Source: Desulfuromonas acetexigens (lineage in GTDB: Bacteria; Desulfobacterota; Desulfuromonadia; Desulfuromonadales; Trichloromonadaceae). From it: a stretch of 64,000 nucleotides of DNA. Below, in pieces: positions 24,999-34,249 of the stretch; position 1 is the first letter of the stretch, and each line of letters opens with the position of its first letter. Made by a program: the position numbers and the translations under genes. The stretch spans positions 124,001 through 188,000 of the forward strand of contig NZ_FOJJ01000012.1 in NCBI RefSeq assembly GCF_900111775.1, in the 5' to 3' direction. The notes beneath the pieces are model-generated. The model made no database searches, had not been told where the DNA came from, and was given only the letters and a program-made list of their open reading frames with translations.

Positions 24999-25769
24999 AT
25001 GCTGAGATATCTCCTGATCCTGCTGGCGCTCCTGCTGACGCTGGCCATCTGGTACCGTGCCGCTGCCGCCGAGGGGCCGATCCTCCTCTACGACGAGGGG
25101 CACGGGCAGCAGTTCGTCGCCGGCGGCACCGGGCCGTTGGATCTGTCGGAATTCTCGACGATTCTCCGCGGCCAGGGGCTCGTCCCCCGCAGTCACATCG
25201 GCCCTTTCGACGATGCCGCCCTCGCCGGGGTTTCGGCGCTGATCGTCTCCGGCCCCTTCATCCCTTTTGCCGAGGGGGAGATCGCTGCCCTGCGCCGTTT
25301 CGTCGAAGGGGGCGGGACCCTGGTGGTGATGCTTCACGTCGGGCCGCCCCTGGCCGGGCTGTTGCATGCCTTCGGCGTCGATTTTTCCAACGGCGTCATC
25401 CGTGAGACGGCGGATCTGCTCGGGGATGAACCCCTCAATTTCCGGGTGTCCCGACTGGAATCCCACCCCCTTTTCGCCGACCTCGACGCCTTTGCCCTCT
25501 ACGGCGGCTGGGCGCTGGTCAACTTCGACGAAGGGTCGCGGATCATCGCCCGCACCGGTCCCCAGTCCTGGATCGATCTCAACGGCGACCGCCGGCCCAA
25601 TCCCGGCGATGCCGTGCAGTCTTTCGGCGTGGTCGTGGCCGGCGAACTGGGGCGGGGACGGCTCTTGGTCTTCGGCGACGACGGCCTCTTCCAGAACCGT
25701 TTTCTCGATGAGGAAAACCGCCGGTTGGCGGCCAATCTCGGGCGCTGGCTGGTCGCCGGCCGTCCCTAG
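24999..25769 (+). CDS. Membrane-anchored DUF4350/GATase1-like protein
   Basis: A 256-residue protein. An N-terminal hydrophobic anchor (MLRYLLILLALLLTLAIWY) is followed by an exported domain beginning GPILLYDEGHGQQF, with SEFSTILRGQGL, a VSALIVSGPFIPFAEGEIAALRRFVEGGGTLVVMLH core and the ending GRGRLLVFGDDGLFQNRFL. This resembles the flavodoxin/GATase1-like fold of DUF4350. No catalytic triad is evident. It probably forms a two-gene operon with the ferritin-like gene (4-bp gap). Function is not known. Confidence 0.72.
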   Translation: MLRYLLILLALLLTLAIWYRAAAAEGPILLYDEGHGQQFVAGGTGPLDLSEFSTILRGQGLVPRSHIGPFDDAALAGVSALIVSGPFIPFAEGEIAALRRFVEGGGTLVVMLHVGPPLAGLLHAFGVDFSNGVIRETADLLGDEPLNFRVSRLESHPLFADLDAFALYGGWALVNFDEGSRIIARTGPQSWIDLNGDRRPNPGDAVQSFGVVVAGELGRGRLLVFGDDGLFQNRFLDEENRRLAANLGRWLVAGRP

Positions 25770-25775
25770 CTACGG

Positions 25776-25804
25776 TTGACAACCCCGCCGTCCAGCACTA
25801 TGAT
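25776..25804 (+). promoter_or_regulatory. Strong sigma70 promoter of def-fmt
   Basis: TTGACA, 17 nt, TATGAT. It starts within 10 bp of the preceding stop codon and 53 nt before the def start. Confidence 0.75.
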
Positions 25805-25856
25805 CCGACTTTGCGATTTTTCTTCGACGCAGGATTTAATCTGACGAGATTCAGCC

Positions 25857-26375
25857 ATGGCCATTCTAGCGATTCGACACTATCCCGATCCGGTCCTGAA
25901 GCAGGTGGCGCAGCCGGTGGAGGTTTTCGACGGCGCCCTCAAGCAGCTGGCCGCCGACATGGCCGAGACCATGTACGCTGCCCCCGGAGTCGGTCTGGCC
26001 GCTCCCCAGGTCGGGGTCTCGCGGCGACTGGCGGTCATCGATTGCGCCCGCGAGGGGGAGCCGCCGCAACTGCATACCCTGATCAATCCCGAGATCGTCG
26101 CCCGCGCGGGAGAATCCTGCGAGGAAGAGGGCTGTCTGTCGGTGCCTTCCTACTACGCCAAGGTTGACCGTTCCGCCCATGTGCGGGTCCGCTTTCGGGA
26201 TGTGGCGGGGGAGGCACGGGAACTGGAGGCCGACGGGCTCTTGGCGATCTGCATCCAGCATGAGCTCGACCACCTCGACGGGATTCTCTTCGTCGACCGC
26301 CTCTCCCCCTTGAAGCGGGGGCTTTTCCGCAAGAAATACAAAAAAATCCTCGAACAGCAACGGGAGCAGCTGTGA
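25857..26375 (+). CDS. def: Peptide deformylase
   Basis: A 172-residue metalloenzyme that removes the formyl group from nascent proteins. All three family motifs are present: GVGLAAPQVG (about residues 44-53), EGCLSVP with the metal-binding cysteine, and QHELDHLDG with the metal-binding histidines. The stop overlaps the fmt start, a very common def-fmt arrangement. Confidence 0.97.
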   Translation: MAILAIRHYPDPVLKQVAQPVEVFDGALKQLAADMAETMYAAPGVGLAAPQVGVSRRLAVIDCAREGEPPQLHTLINPEIVARAGESCEEEGCLSVPSYYAKVDRSAHVRVRFRDVAGEARELEADGLLAICIQHELDHLDGILFVDRLSPLKRGLFRKKYKKILEQQREQL

Positions 26376-27319
26376 TCAAGCCTCAGGATATCCGTACCAT
26401 TTTCATGGGGACACCGGAGTTCGCCCTGGCCACCCTGCAGGGCCTGCTCGACTTCGGCCTCGACCTGCGCGCCGTCTACACCCAGCCGGATCGGCCCAAG
26501 GGACGGGGCAACCAGCTGGCGCCGCCGCCGGTCAAGGAGTTGGCGCTCAAGCACGGCATCGCCGTCCATCAGCCCCTCAAGCTCCGTCAGCCCGAGGTGG
26601 TGGAGGAGCTGCGCGCCATCGCCCCCGATCTGATCGTGGTCGTCGCCTATGGTCAGATCCTGCCCAAGAGCGTGTTGGAAATCCCCCAATACGGCTGTAT
26701 CAACGTGCACGCTTCGCTCCTCCCCCGTTACCGGGGGGCGGCGCCGATCAACAAGGCGATCATCGACGGCGAAACGGAGACCGGGGTGACCACCATGTAT
26801 ATGGATGTCGGCCTCGATACGGGCGACATGCTGATCAAGCGGAGCACCCCCATCGGTCCCCTCGAAACGGCCGGCGAAGTCCATGACCGCCTGGCCCTCC
26901 TCGGGCGCGAGGCGATGGCGGAGACCCTGCGGCAGCTCTGCGCCGGGACGCTGAAAGGGGAAAAGCAGGATGACGCCCTCAGCAACTACGCGCCGATGCT
27001 CAAGAAGGAAGACGGAATCATCAACTGGGATCGGTCCGCCGCGCAGATCCACAACCAGGTGCGCGGCCTCGATCCCTGGCCCGGCGCCTTTACCCACCTG
27101 CGCGGCGAGGTGCTGAAGATCGCCCGCACCGCGCCGGAAGCGGGGAGCGGCGCGCCGGGGACGGTACTGGCCGCCGATGCCGCCGGGGTGCGCATCGCCT
27201 GCGGCGAGGGGGTGTTGCGGGTCGGCGAATTGCAGTTGCCGGGGAAAAAACGCCTGGCCGCCGCCGATTTCCTGCGCGGCTGCGCACTCCCTCCCGGAAC
27301 CCGCCTCGGTTCGGCCTAG
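26372..27319 (+). CDS. fmt: Methionyl-tRNA formyltransferase
   Basis: A 315-residue enzyme that formylates initiator Met-tRNA. The N-terminal FMGTPEFA and the catalytic segment INVHASLLPRYRGAAPINKAIIDGETETGVT contain the N-H-D residues. The C-terminal OB-like domain has RGLDPWPGAFT. The GTG start overlaps the def stop, with GGGAG upstream. Confidence 0.97.
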   Translation: MIKPQDIRTIFMGTPEFALATLQGLLDFGLDLRAVYTQPDRPKGRGNQLAPPPVKELALKHGIAVHQPLKLRQPEVVEELRAIAPDLIVVVAYGQILPKSVLEIPQYGCINVHASLLPRYRGAAPINKAIIDGETETGVTTMYMDVGLDTGDMLIKRSTPIGPLETAGEVHDRLALLGREAMAETLRQLCAGTLKGEKQDDALSNYAPMLKKEDGIINWDRSAAQIHNQVRGLDPWPGAFTHLRGEVLKIARTAPEAGSGAPGTVLAADAAGVRIACGEGVLRVGELQLPGKKRLAAADFLRGCALPPGTRLGSA

Positions 27320-27360
27320 GCCGAGTTTCGACCTTCGCGGGATTTTCACGGCGCCGCCCC

Positions 27361-27389
27361 TTGCCTGGTATCGGCGCCGTTATTATAGT
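27361..27389 (+). promoter_or_regulatory. Predicted promoter of htpX
   Basis: TTGCCT, 17 nt, TATAGT; about 60 nt before the htpX start. Confidence 0.6.
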
Positions 27390-27451
27390 GTGAGCAGGCG
27401 CATTGCCTGGTCTGCCCGCGAATGATGAAAACCCGCGAACGAGGTGAAATG

Positions 27452-28282
27452 ATGAATACCCTGCGTACCGTCTTTCTCATGACCCTGCTCACCCTGGTGC
27501 TGGTCGCCGCCGGCGGCGCCCTCGGCGGGCAAAGCGGAGCGCTCTTCGCCCTGGTCATGGCCGCCGTGATGAATCTCGGCTCTTATTGGTTCTCCGACAA
27601 GATCGTCATCAAGATGTATCGGGGGGTCGAAGTTGCCGACGGCCCCCTTTTCGAGGTGGTCGAGGAGATCTGCCGACGCAACGATCTGCCCATGCCGAAG
27701 GTCTACATCCTGCCGCAACCGACCCCCAACGCCTTCGCCACCGGCCGCAATCCGACACATGCGGTGGTCGCGGCGACGGAAGGGATTCTGCAGATTCTCA
27801 GTCGCGAGGAACTGATGGGGGTGATGGCCCATGAGATGAGCCACGTCATGCATCGCGATATCCTCATCGGTTCCATCGCCGCGACCATCGCCGGGGCGAT
27901 CTCCTACCTGTCGCACATGGCCCAATGGTCCATGCTCTTCGGCGGCCGGGATGACGAGGACGGCAATCCGATCGCCATGATCCTGATGATGGTTCTGGCC
28001 CCCCTCGCCGCCATGCTGGTGCAGATGGCGGTCTCCCGCTCCCGGGAATACGAGGCCGACAAGGGAGGCGCCAAGCTCTCCGGCAATCCCCTCTATCTGG
28101 CGAGCGCCCTGCGCAAGCTCGAAGCGGCCAACAGCCGTCAGCCGATGCCCCGGGTCAACGAAGCCACGGCGCACATGTTCATCGTCAGCCCGCTGCGCGG
28201 CGCCGGGCTCAAATCCCTCTTCTCCACCCATCCGCCGGTGGAAGAGCGGGTACGGCGTCTGGAGAGTATGGCGACGGTCTGA
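27452..28282 (+). CDS. htpX: Membrane zinc protease HtpX
   Basis: A 276-residue M48 peptidase in membrane protein quality control. It has two N-terminal membrane helices, zinc ligands in MAHEMSHVMHRD (H127, H131), a second hydrophobic pair, and the third ligand in SRSREYEADKGGAKL. GAGGTG lies 5 nt before the ATG at 27452. An ATG at 27449 and one at 27422 are also in frame. A terminator follows 26 bp after the stop. Confidence 0.95.
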   Translation: MNTLRTVFLMTLLTLVLVAAGGALGGQSGALFALVMAAVMNLGSYWFSDKIVIKMYRGVEVADGPLFEVVEEICRRNDLPMPKVYILPQPTPNAFATGRNPTHAVVAATEGILQILSREELMGVMAHEMSHVMHRDILIGSIAATIAGAISYLSHMAQWSMLFGGRDDEDGNPIAMILMMVLAPLAAMLVQMAVSRSREYEADKGGAKLSGNPLYLASALRKLEAANSRQPMPRVNEATAHMFIVSPLRGAGLKSLFSTHPPVEERVRRLESMATV

Positions 28283-28307
28283 TCCCCCACTCCACCCAGT
28301 CCTGTCG

Positions 28308-28341
28308 GCCAGGGGTGTGCCGTGCATGCCCCTGGCTTTTT
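28308..28341 (+). terminator. Terminator after htpX
   Basis: An 8-bp stem (28308-28315 with 28329-28336) with a 13-nt loop, followed by five T. The downstream rsmB start is only 20 bp away. Confidence 0.7.
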
Positions 28342-28361
28342 CCGTCTGAAAGGATGCCTTT

Positions 28362-29717
28362 TTGCCTTCCGCCAATCCCCGCCAACTGGCTTTTTCCGTC
28401 CTCTGTCGGGTCGATGAGGGGGCTTATGCCGACCTCGCTCTCGACGCGGCCTTTCAGCAAGAGACCCCCCTCGATCCCCGCGACCGGGGGCTGGCCACCG
28501 AGCTGGTCTACGGCACCCTGCGTCGGCGCGGGCGGCTCGACTTCGCCCTGGCCCGACTGTGCAGCAAGCCGCTGGCCAAGGTCGAACCCCGCGTGCTCAA
28601 TCTGTTGCGCCTCGGCGCTTACCAGATTCTCTTTCTCGACAAGGTGCCAGCCCCGGCCGCCGTGCATGAAACGGTGGAACTCGCCCGGCGCGAGCAACTG
28701 GAGCGGGCCACCGGCTTCATCAACGGCATCCTGCGCAACCTGATCCGCCAGCGGGAAGAAATCCCCTGGCCCGATGCGACCGAGCCCGTGGTCTACCTGG
28801 AAAAGCTGGCCGCCTTTCCCCACTGGCTGGCGCGCTCCTGGGCGCAGCGTTTCGGCGGCGAGGCGGCGGTGGCCTTGGCCGATGCCCTGCTGCAGCCGGC
28901 CCCCTTCACGGTGCGGGTCAATACCCTGAAAATCAGTCGCGAGAATTTCCTCGACCAACTGAAAAGTCGCGGGATGGACGGGACGCCGACCCTCTTTGCC
29001 CCCGAGGGGGTAGTGATCAGCCACCGAGGGGGCGCGGCCCTGCCCGGCGACAGCGAGGGCTGGTATCAGGTGCAGGACGAGGCGAGTATGCTCATCGCTC
29101 ATCTCCTGGCGCCGAAGCCCGGCGAGAAGCTCCTCGACGCCTGCGCCGCGCCGGGAGGAAAGACCACCCACCTCTGTGCCCTGGGGGGCAACGAGTTGGA
29201 AGTTCTCGCCCTCGATCTCCATCCCCAGCGGGCACGGCTGGTGACGAGCGGCGCCGCCCGTCTCGGTTGCCGGGGGATCACCGCCCGCGCCTGGGATCTG
29301 ACGCAGCTGCCGCCCTTTCTCGCCCCGGCGAGTTTCGACGCCATTCTGGTCGATGCCCCATGCAGCGGCCTCGGCGTGCTGCGGCGCAACCCGGAGATCC
29401 GCTGGCGGCGCACCGCCGCCGATATCGCGCACATGGCTGAGCAGCAGCAGGCGATTCTCGCCAACACGGCGGCGCTGGTCAAGCCCGGCGGGCGCCTGCT
29501 CTATTCGGTCTGTACGCTGACCGAGGAAGAGACCGATGGCGTCGTGCAGGCCTTTCTCGCCGCCCATCCCGACTTTGTCGCGGAAGATCTGTGCGAAAGC
29601 GTGCCGCCGGCCTGGCGAGAGCTCTTTGGGGAGGATGGTCGGCTACGCACCTGGCGGCGATCCGATACCGGCATGGATGCCTTTTTCGCCGTCGCCCTAC
29701 GTCGCCGCCCGCTGTGA
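28362..29717 (+). CDS. rsmB: 16S rRNA (cytosine-C5)-methyltransferase RsmB
   Basis: A 451-residue enzyme that makes m5C967 in 16S rRNA. The N-terminal ~140 residues are the NusB-like RNA-binding domain (RQLAFSVLCRVDEGAYAD...RGLATELVYGTLRRRGRLD). The methyltransferase domain has the SAM motif LLDACAAPGGKTTHLCAL, catalytic cysteine in LVDAPCSGLGVLRRNPEIRW, and release cysteine in LYSVCTLTEEE. The TTG start follows AAAGGA. Its closeness to rpe and the nudix gene is common in this lineage. Confidence 0.94.
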   Translation: MPSANPRQLAFSVLCRVDEGAYADLALDAAFQQETPLDPRDRGLATELVYGTLRRRGRLDFALARLCSKPLAKVEPRVLNLLRLGAYQILFLDKVPAPAAVHETVELARREQLERATGFINGILRNLIRQREEIPWPDATEPVVYLEKLAAFPHWLARSWAQRFGGEAAVALADALLQPAPFTVRVNTLKISRENFLDQLKSRGMDGTPTLFAPEGVVISHRGGAALPGDSEGWYQVQDEASMLIAHLLAPKPGEKLLDACAAPGGKTTHLCALGGNELEVLALDLHPQRARLVTSGAARLGCRGITARAWDLTQLPPFLAPASFDAILVDAPCSGLGVLRRNPEIRWRRTAADIAHMAEQQQAILANTAALVKPGGRLLYSVCTLTEEETDGVVQAFLAAHPDFVAEDLCESVPPAWRELFGEDGRLRTWRRSDTGMDAFFAVALRRRPL

Positions 29718-29837
29718 GGCGGGATTATTTGTTTTGGCGGTGCGCGGTAAATCTGCTAAAAAGATAGCCAGTTATCCTTCTTGAACAGACGCCGGCCCCG
29801 ATGGGGATGAGGCGGTTTCAGCGCTGGAGAATAGTTC

Positions 29838-30494
29838 ATGGTCAAAATCGCTCCCTCCATTCTGTCGGCGGATTTTTCCCGTCTCGGTGAGGAAATCCGC
29901 GCCATCGAGGCGGGTGGCGCCGATTACGTGCATGTGGATGTCATGGACGGTCATTTCGTGCCGAACATCACCATCGGTCCGCTGGTCGTCGAAGCGGCGC
30001 GCAAGGTGACGAATCTGCCCCTCGATGTGCACCTGATGATTGAAAATCCCGACCGCTACATCCCCGACTTCGCCAAGGCCGGTGCCGATATCCTCACCGT
30101 GCATCAGGAAACGGTCCCCCATCTGCATCGCACCGTGCAGCTTATCCGTTCCCTCGGCAAAAAGGCCGGAGTTTCCATCAATCCGGCAACTCCGGTGGCG
30201 ACCCTCGACCTGATCCTCGACGATCTCGATCTGGTGCTGGTGATGTCGGTCAACCCCGGCTTCGGCGGCCAGAGCTTCATCCCCTCCTGCCTGGGCAAGA
30301 TCACGGCCCTGCGGCGGATGATCGCGGAACGGGGGCTGAAGGTGGAGTTGGAAGTCGACGGCGGGGTCAAAACCGACAACATCGGTCGCATCGTTGCCGC
30401 TGGGGCCGATGTGCTGGTCGCCGGCAGTGCCGTCTTCGGCACGGACGACTACCGGGAAACCATTGCCGCCCTCAAGCGCAACGCCGGCGCCTGA
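29838..30494 (+). CDS. rpe: Ribulose-phosphate 3-epimerase
   Basis: A 218-residue TIM-barrel enzyme of the pentose phosphate pathway interconverting ribulose-5-phosphate and xylulose-5-phosphate. Metal and acid/base residues are seen in [38 protein letters not shown] and LEVDGGV. It overlaps the nudix gene by one base (TGATG). Confidence 0.97.
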   Translation: MVKIAPSILSADFSRLGEEIRAIEAGGADYVHVDVMDGHFVPNITIGPLVVEAARKVTNLPLDVHLMIENPDRYIPDFAKAGADILTVHQETVPHLHRTVQLIRSLGKKAGVSINPATPVATLDLILDDLDLVLVMSVNPGFGGQSFIPSCLGKITALRRMIAERGLKVELEVDGGVKTDNIGRIVAAGADVLVAGSAVFGTDDYRETIAALKRNAGA

Positions 30495-31057
30495 TGCTCG
30501 ATCCCGAGACCGTGCGGCGGCGCCTCGCCGCTCATACGTCGAAGCATCTTTCCCAGCACGGGCTGCGCCCGGCGGCGGTACTGCTGCCGCTCTTCGCCCG
30601 GGACGGTGAGGACTGGGTGCTCTTTACCCGCCGCACCGAGAAGCTCAATCACCACTCGGGGGAGATTTCCTTTCCCGGCGGCGCCTGGCAGGTGGAAGAC
30701 GACGGACCGCAGGCTACCGCCTTGCGCGAAACGGAAGAGGAAATGGGCATCGCCGCAAAGGATGTCCAGGTGCTGGGGCGATTGGACGACTGCATTTCGA
30801 TCCACGGCTATCATGTTGTCCCCTTTGTCGGAACCTTTCCCGCCCCCTATCCCTATCGGGTCGACCGCAACGAGGTCGCCGAGGTCATCGAGATCCCCCT
30901 GGCGCAGTTGCGTGATCCCGCTATCTATCACGAAGAGGACTGGCGGCACCAGGGGCGGGTCTTTCCGGTCTGCTTTTTCACCGTCGGCCGGCATCAGGTC
31001 TGGGGCTTGACCGCCGAGATTCTGCGTCAGTTTTTGCAGCGGGTTTTCAGCATCTGA
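30494..31057 (+). CDS. Nudix hydrolase, CoA pyrophosphatase (NudL/YeaB) type
   Basis: A 187-residue hydrolase. The Nudix box is GGAWQVEDDGPQATALRETEEEMGI, preceded by the LNHHSGEISFPGG motif that marks the CoA pyrophosphatase branch. That branch cleaves CoA to phosphopantetheine and 3',5'-ADP. Translationally coupled to rpe. Confidence 0.9.
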   Translation: MLDPETVRRRLAAHTSKHLSQHGLRPAAVLLPLFARDGEDWVLFTRRTEKLNHHSGEISFPGGAWQVEDDGPQATALRETEEEMGIAAKDVQVLGRLDDCISIHGYHVVPFVGTFPAPYPYRVDRNEVAEVIEIPLAQLRDPAIYHEEDWRHQGRVFPVCFFTVGRHQVWGLTAEILRQFLQRVFSI

Positions 31058-31075
31058 GGAAAGGGGGCACCGTCC

Positions 31076-32311
31076 ATGGACTTCTTCCGCCACCGTAGTC
31101 TGCAGACCAAGATCAACCTGGTCATCCTGCTGATTCTGCTGGTCTTCTTTGGAATCTTTTCGTGGATCAGCTTCCATCAGCAGCACGGCTACAGTGTCGA
31201 GGAGGCGGTGGAGAAGGCGCGGATTATTGCCGCGTCGGCGACCCGGGGACGGCAGTACCTTTCCGACCAGCTGCAGAAGGGGGGGGTCGAGTTGACCCGC
31301 GAGCGCTACGGCCTCATCCCGCAGGTGGTCTCGACCCAGATCGGCAGCCTGGTCGCCGCCGACGTCGGCTATACCATCCGCCAGGTTTCCGAACGCTACC
31401 GCAATCCGAAGAATGCTCCCGACCCCTCGGAAACGACCATGCTCAAGGAGTTTTACGGGGATCCGGAGAAGCGGGAAAGCTATCGCGTCATCGACCTTGG
31501 CAAGGAGCCGATCTTCCGTTATTTGCAGCCTTTTCGCGTCGACGAGAGCTGTCTGCAATGCCACGGCGACCCTGCCACAGCGCCGGCCTTTCTCAATGAG
31601 ATGTTTCCCGATCCCAACGAGCAGTCCTTCCATTACCGGATCGGCGAGGTTATCGGCGCTGTCTCCATTTCGATTCCCCTGGGCAAACTGCAGGCCCAGG
31701 TGCAGCGCAAGGTTCGCACCGACCTGCTTTATTCGGGCGGAGTGCTGATCGCCCTCGTCTTCTGTCTGGGGCTGTTGGTGCGCATGGCGGTTACCGCGCC
31801 CCTGGCCCGGCTGGGGCTGGCGATTCGCGATATCGTCCGCACCGGGCGTTTCGAAAAACCGATTCCCCGCCGGGGGCAGGATGAAATCGGCACACTGATC
31901 GACGGTTTCAACGAGATGATGGTCCACCTCGGTGAGAAGACCGAGCATCTGGAGGAATCGGAAAAACGTTTTCGGGTGATGACCGAAACGGTGCGAGACG
32001 GCATGATTTCTTTCCTCGGTACCGGCCAGGTCATCCTCTTCAACCGCCAGGCCGAGCGTATCTTCGGCTTCAGTAAGCGTGAGGTGATGGGGGTTTCCGT
32101 GGCGCGGCTGGTGCATGAGGAGTGCGCGGAATTTCATCAGGCCGGGGTTGAGGATTATCTGAAGAAGAATGCCGCGCAGCTGATTCGCAAGTTGCACAAA
32201 ATTCCCGGGCGGCGGCGGGACGGTTCCCAGGTCTCACTGGAGCTTTCCCTGGCCGTGGCCGAGTCGGACGGGCATCTCTTCTATACGGCCATTGTCCGCG
32301 AAACGGACTGA
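31076..32311 (+). CDS. Heme-c DUF3365-HAMP-PAS membrane sensor without an output domain
   Basis: A 411-residue membrane sensor. One N-terminal helix (TKINLVILLILLVFFGIFSWISF) precedes a periplasmic DUF3365 (Tll0287-like) domain with a c-type heme site CLQCH (C159, C162, H163). A second helix (about 228-248) leads to HAMP (APLARLGLAIRDIV...) and a PAS domain (FRVMTETVRDGMISFLGTGQVILFNRQAERIFGF). The protein then stops after the PAS core; no kinase, GGDEF or chemoreceptor domain follows. DUF3365 sensors are thought to report redox state. Downstream is a metabolic gene, so the signalling partner is not evident. Confidence 0.85.
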   Translation: MDFFRHRSLQTKINLVILLILLVFFGIFSWISFHQQHGYSVEEAVEKARIIAASATRGRQYLSDQLQKGGVELTRERYGLIPQVVSTQIGSLVAADVGYTIRQVSERYRNPKNAPDPSETTMLKEFYGDPEKRESYRVIDLGKEPIFRYLQPFRVDESCLQCHGDPATAPAFLNEMFPDPNEQSFHYRIGEVIGAVSISIPLGKLQAQVQRKVRTDLLYSGGVLIALVFCLGLLVRMAVTAPLARLGLAIRDIVRTGRFEKPIPRRGQDEIGTLIDGFNEMMVHLGEKTEHLEESEKRFRVMTETVRDGMISFLGTGQVILFNRQAERIFGFSKREVMGVSVARLVHEECAEFHQAGVEDYLKKNAAQLIRKLHKIPGRRRDGSQVSLELSLAVAESDGHLFYTAIVRETD

Positions 32312-32330
32312 ACAGCTCTGCCGCAATGCG

Positions 32331-32360
32331 CGAACAGGGGATGACTCGATCCCCTGTTCG
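32331..32360. other. Perfect stem-loop without a T-run after the heme sensor gene
   Basis: A perfect 12-bp inverted repeat (32331-32342 with 32349-32360) with a 6-nt loop. No T-tract follows on either strand, so it may be a 3'-end stabiliser or a Rho-assisted end rather than a classical terminator. Confidence 0.6.
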
Positions 32361-32398
32361 TCCTGCCGGTCTCACCCTCTCCCCGTACGGAATGTTCC

Positions 32399-34249
32399 AT
32401 GTCTAGTGCCAATGACCGCTCCCGGCGGTTTCTCGAAGAACTCGGCCGGCGCCTGATCATCGGCGACGGTGCCATGGGGACCCTGCTCTACAGTCGGGGC
32501 GTCCGGCTCGACACCAATTTTGAATGTCTCAATCTGCACGCTCCCGAGCTGATCCGGCAGGTGCATGAAGAGTATCTGGCCGCTGGCTCCCGCCTTCTGG
32601 AGACCAATACGTTCGGGGCCAACGCCCCGCGCTTGGCCGGTTTCGGGCTGGATGGGCAGGCCCGCGCCATCAATCTGGCCGGTGCCCGCCTGGCCCGGGA
32701 AGCCGCCGGCGACGACGCCTATGTCGCCGGTTCGGTGGGGCCCCTGCAGCGCCCCCGGGGGGAGGGGGGCGTACTCTCCCGGGAAGAGGCGGAAGCCGCC
32801 CTGCGCGAGCAGATGGAAGCGCTGGCCGAGGGCGGGGTCGATCTTTTCATCCTCGAAACCTTCGCCGACCTCGCCGATCTCGAACTCGGGGTGGCCATCG
32901 CCCACGAACTGGGGCTGCCGGTAGTGGCGCAGATGGCCTTTCTTCAGGAGGGACGAACCCGCGACGGAATTTCCGCCGAAGATGCGGCGCGCCGTCTGAC
33001 GGCAGCCGGCGCCACGATGATCGGCGCCAATTGCGGTGCCGGACCGCGCGAGCTGCTGCAGGTGGTGACGCGCATGGCCGCCGTCTCGGTCCTGCCTCTC
33101 TCCGCTTTTCCCAACTCGGGCTTCCCCGAATATGTGGAGGGGCGCTATATCTACCTCGCCACTCCGGAATATTTCGCCGGCATGGGCCGGGAGCTGGCAC
33201 AGGCGGGAGCGGTCCTCATCGGCGGCTGTTGCGGAACGACGCCGGAACATATCCGCGCCCTGACCGAGGCCCTTGCCACCCTCGTTCCCGCGCCGACCAC
33301 GAGGGTGGTGCTTACGCCGGATCTCTCAACGCCGACCGTGACGCCGCCGCCGGAATCCCGCTCCGATTTCCTCGCCGATTGGGGCAGGCGACCGATCGTT
33401 ACCGTGGAACTCGACCCGCCGCGCGGCCTGAACTGCTCCAAGGTGCTGGACGGTGCCCGCGCTCTGGCCCGCGTCGGTGTCGACGCCATCAGCCTGGCGG
33501 AAAACCCTCTGGGCCGGATCCGCCTCGGCAACATCGCCCTGGCTCGGGCCATCCAGGAAGAGACCGGCACTGAGGTCATCGTCCATGTGACCTGCCGCGA
33601 CCGCAACCTCATCGGCCTTCATTCCGAACTGATGGGTGCCCATCTCCTCGGCATCCGCAACATTCTGGCGGTGACCGGCGACCCGGTGGCGGTGGGGGGG
33701 GAGTCGGGGGCGACCAATGTTTTCGACCTCAACTCCGTCAGCCTGCTGGAGCTCCTCACCGCCCTCAATGACGGACACAACCTCCTCGGCGCCGAACTCG
33801 ACGGCCGTACCCGGTTTCTGCTTGGCGCCGCCTTCAATCCCAACCTGACGACCATGGAGGGGCAGCTGCGCAAGCTCGGCAAGAAGGTCGCGGCCGGCGC
33901 CCGCTTCGTCCAGACCCAGCCGGTCTATTCGACGCGGGTGCTGGACGAGTTGCTGGAAAAGACCGCACCGTTCGGGGTTCCGGTCTTGGTGGGGATTTTA
34001 CCGTTGGTGAGCGAGCGCAACGCCGAGTTTCTGCACAACGAAGTGCCCGGCATTACTCTCCCCGAGGCTGTGCGCGAACGCATGCGTGGCAAGCAGGGGG
34101 AGGCAGGAGTGCGGGAAGGGATGGCGATTGCCCGGGAATTGATCGAGGCGGGACGGGGGCGCTGTGGGGGCTACTATCTCATGCCGCCCTTCGGCAAGGT
34201 TGAACTGGCGCTGGAGCTGATGGCGTTCATTCGTCGGACGGCGGGTTGA
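32399..34249 (+). CDS. Bifunctional homocysteine S-methyltransferase / methylenetetrahydrofolate reductase
   Basis: A 616-residue fusion (YitJ-like). The N-terminal ~290 residues are a Pfam S-methyl_trans domain (IIGDGAMGTLLYSRG; ETNTFGAN) with zinc cysteines in GANCGAGP and GGCCGTTPEHI. The C-terminal ~300 residues are the methylene-THF reductase barrel (TVELDPPRGLNCSK, ILAVTGDPVAVGG, LGAAFNPNLTT, QTQPVYS). The enzyme can reduce methylene-THF and pass the methyl group to homocysteine. The cobalamin-binding and activation domains of MetH are absent. The last 23 bp overlap the 3' end of the convergent glutaredoxin gene. Confidence 0.9.
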   Translation: MSSANDRSRRFLEELGRRLIIGDGAMGTLLYSRGVRLDTNFECLNLHAPELIRQVHEEYLAAGSRLLETNTFGANAPRLAGFGLDGQARAINLAGARLAREAAGDDAYVAGSVGPLQRPRGEGGVLSREEAEAALREQMEALAEGGVDLFILETFADLADLELGVAIAHELGLPVVAQMAFLQEGRTRDGISAEDAARRLTAAGATMIGANCGAGPRELLQVVTRMAAVSVLPLSAFPNSGFPEYVEGRYIYLATPEYFAGMGRELAQAGAVLIGGCCGTTPEHIRALTEALATLVPAPTTRVVLTPDLSTPTVTPPPESRSDFLADWGRRPIVTVELDPPRGLNCSKVLDGARALARVGVDAISLAENPLGRIRLGNIALARAIQEETGTEVIVHVTCRDRNLIGLHSELMGAHLLGIRNILAVTGDPVAVGGESGATNVFDLNSVSLLELLTALNDGHNLLGAELDGRTRFLLGAAFNPNLTTMEGQLRKLGKKVAAGARFVQTQPVYSTRVLDELLEKTAPFGVPVLVGILPLVSERNAEFLHNEVPGITLPEAVRERMRGKQGEAGVREGMAIARELIEAGRGRCGGYYLMPPFGKVELALELMAFIRRTAG

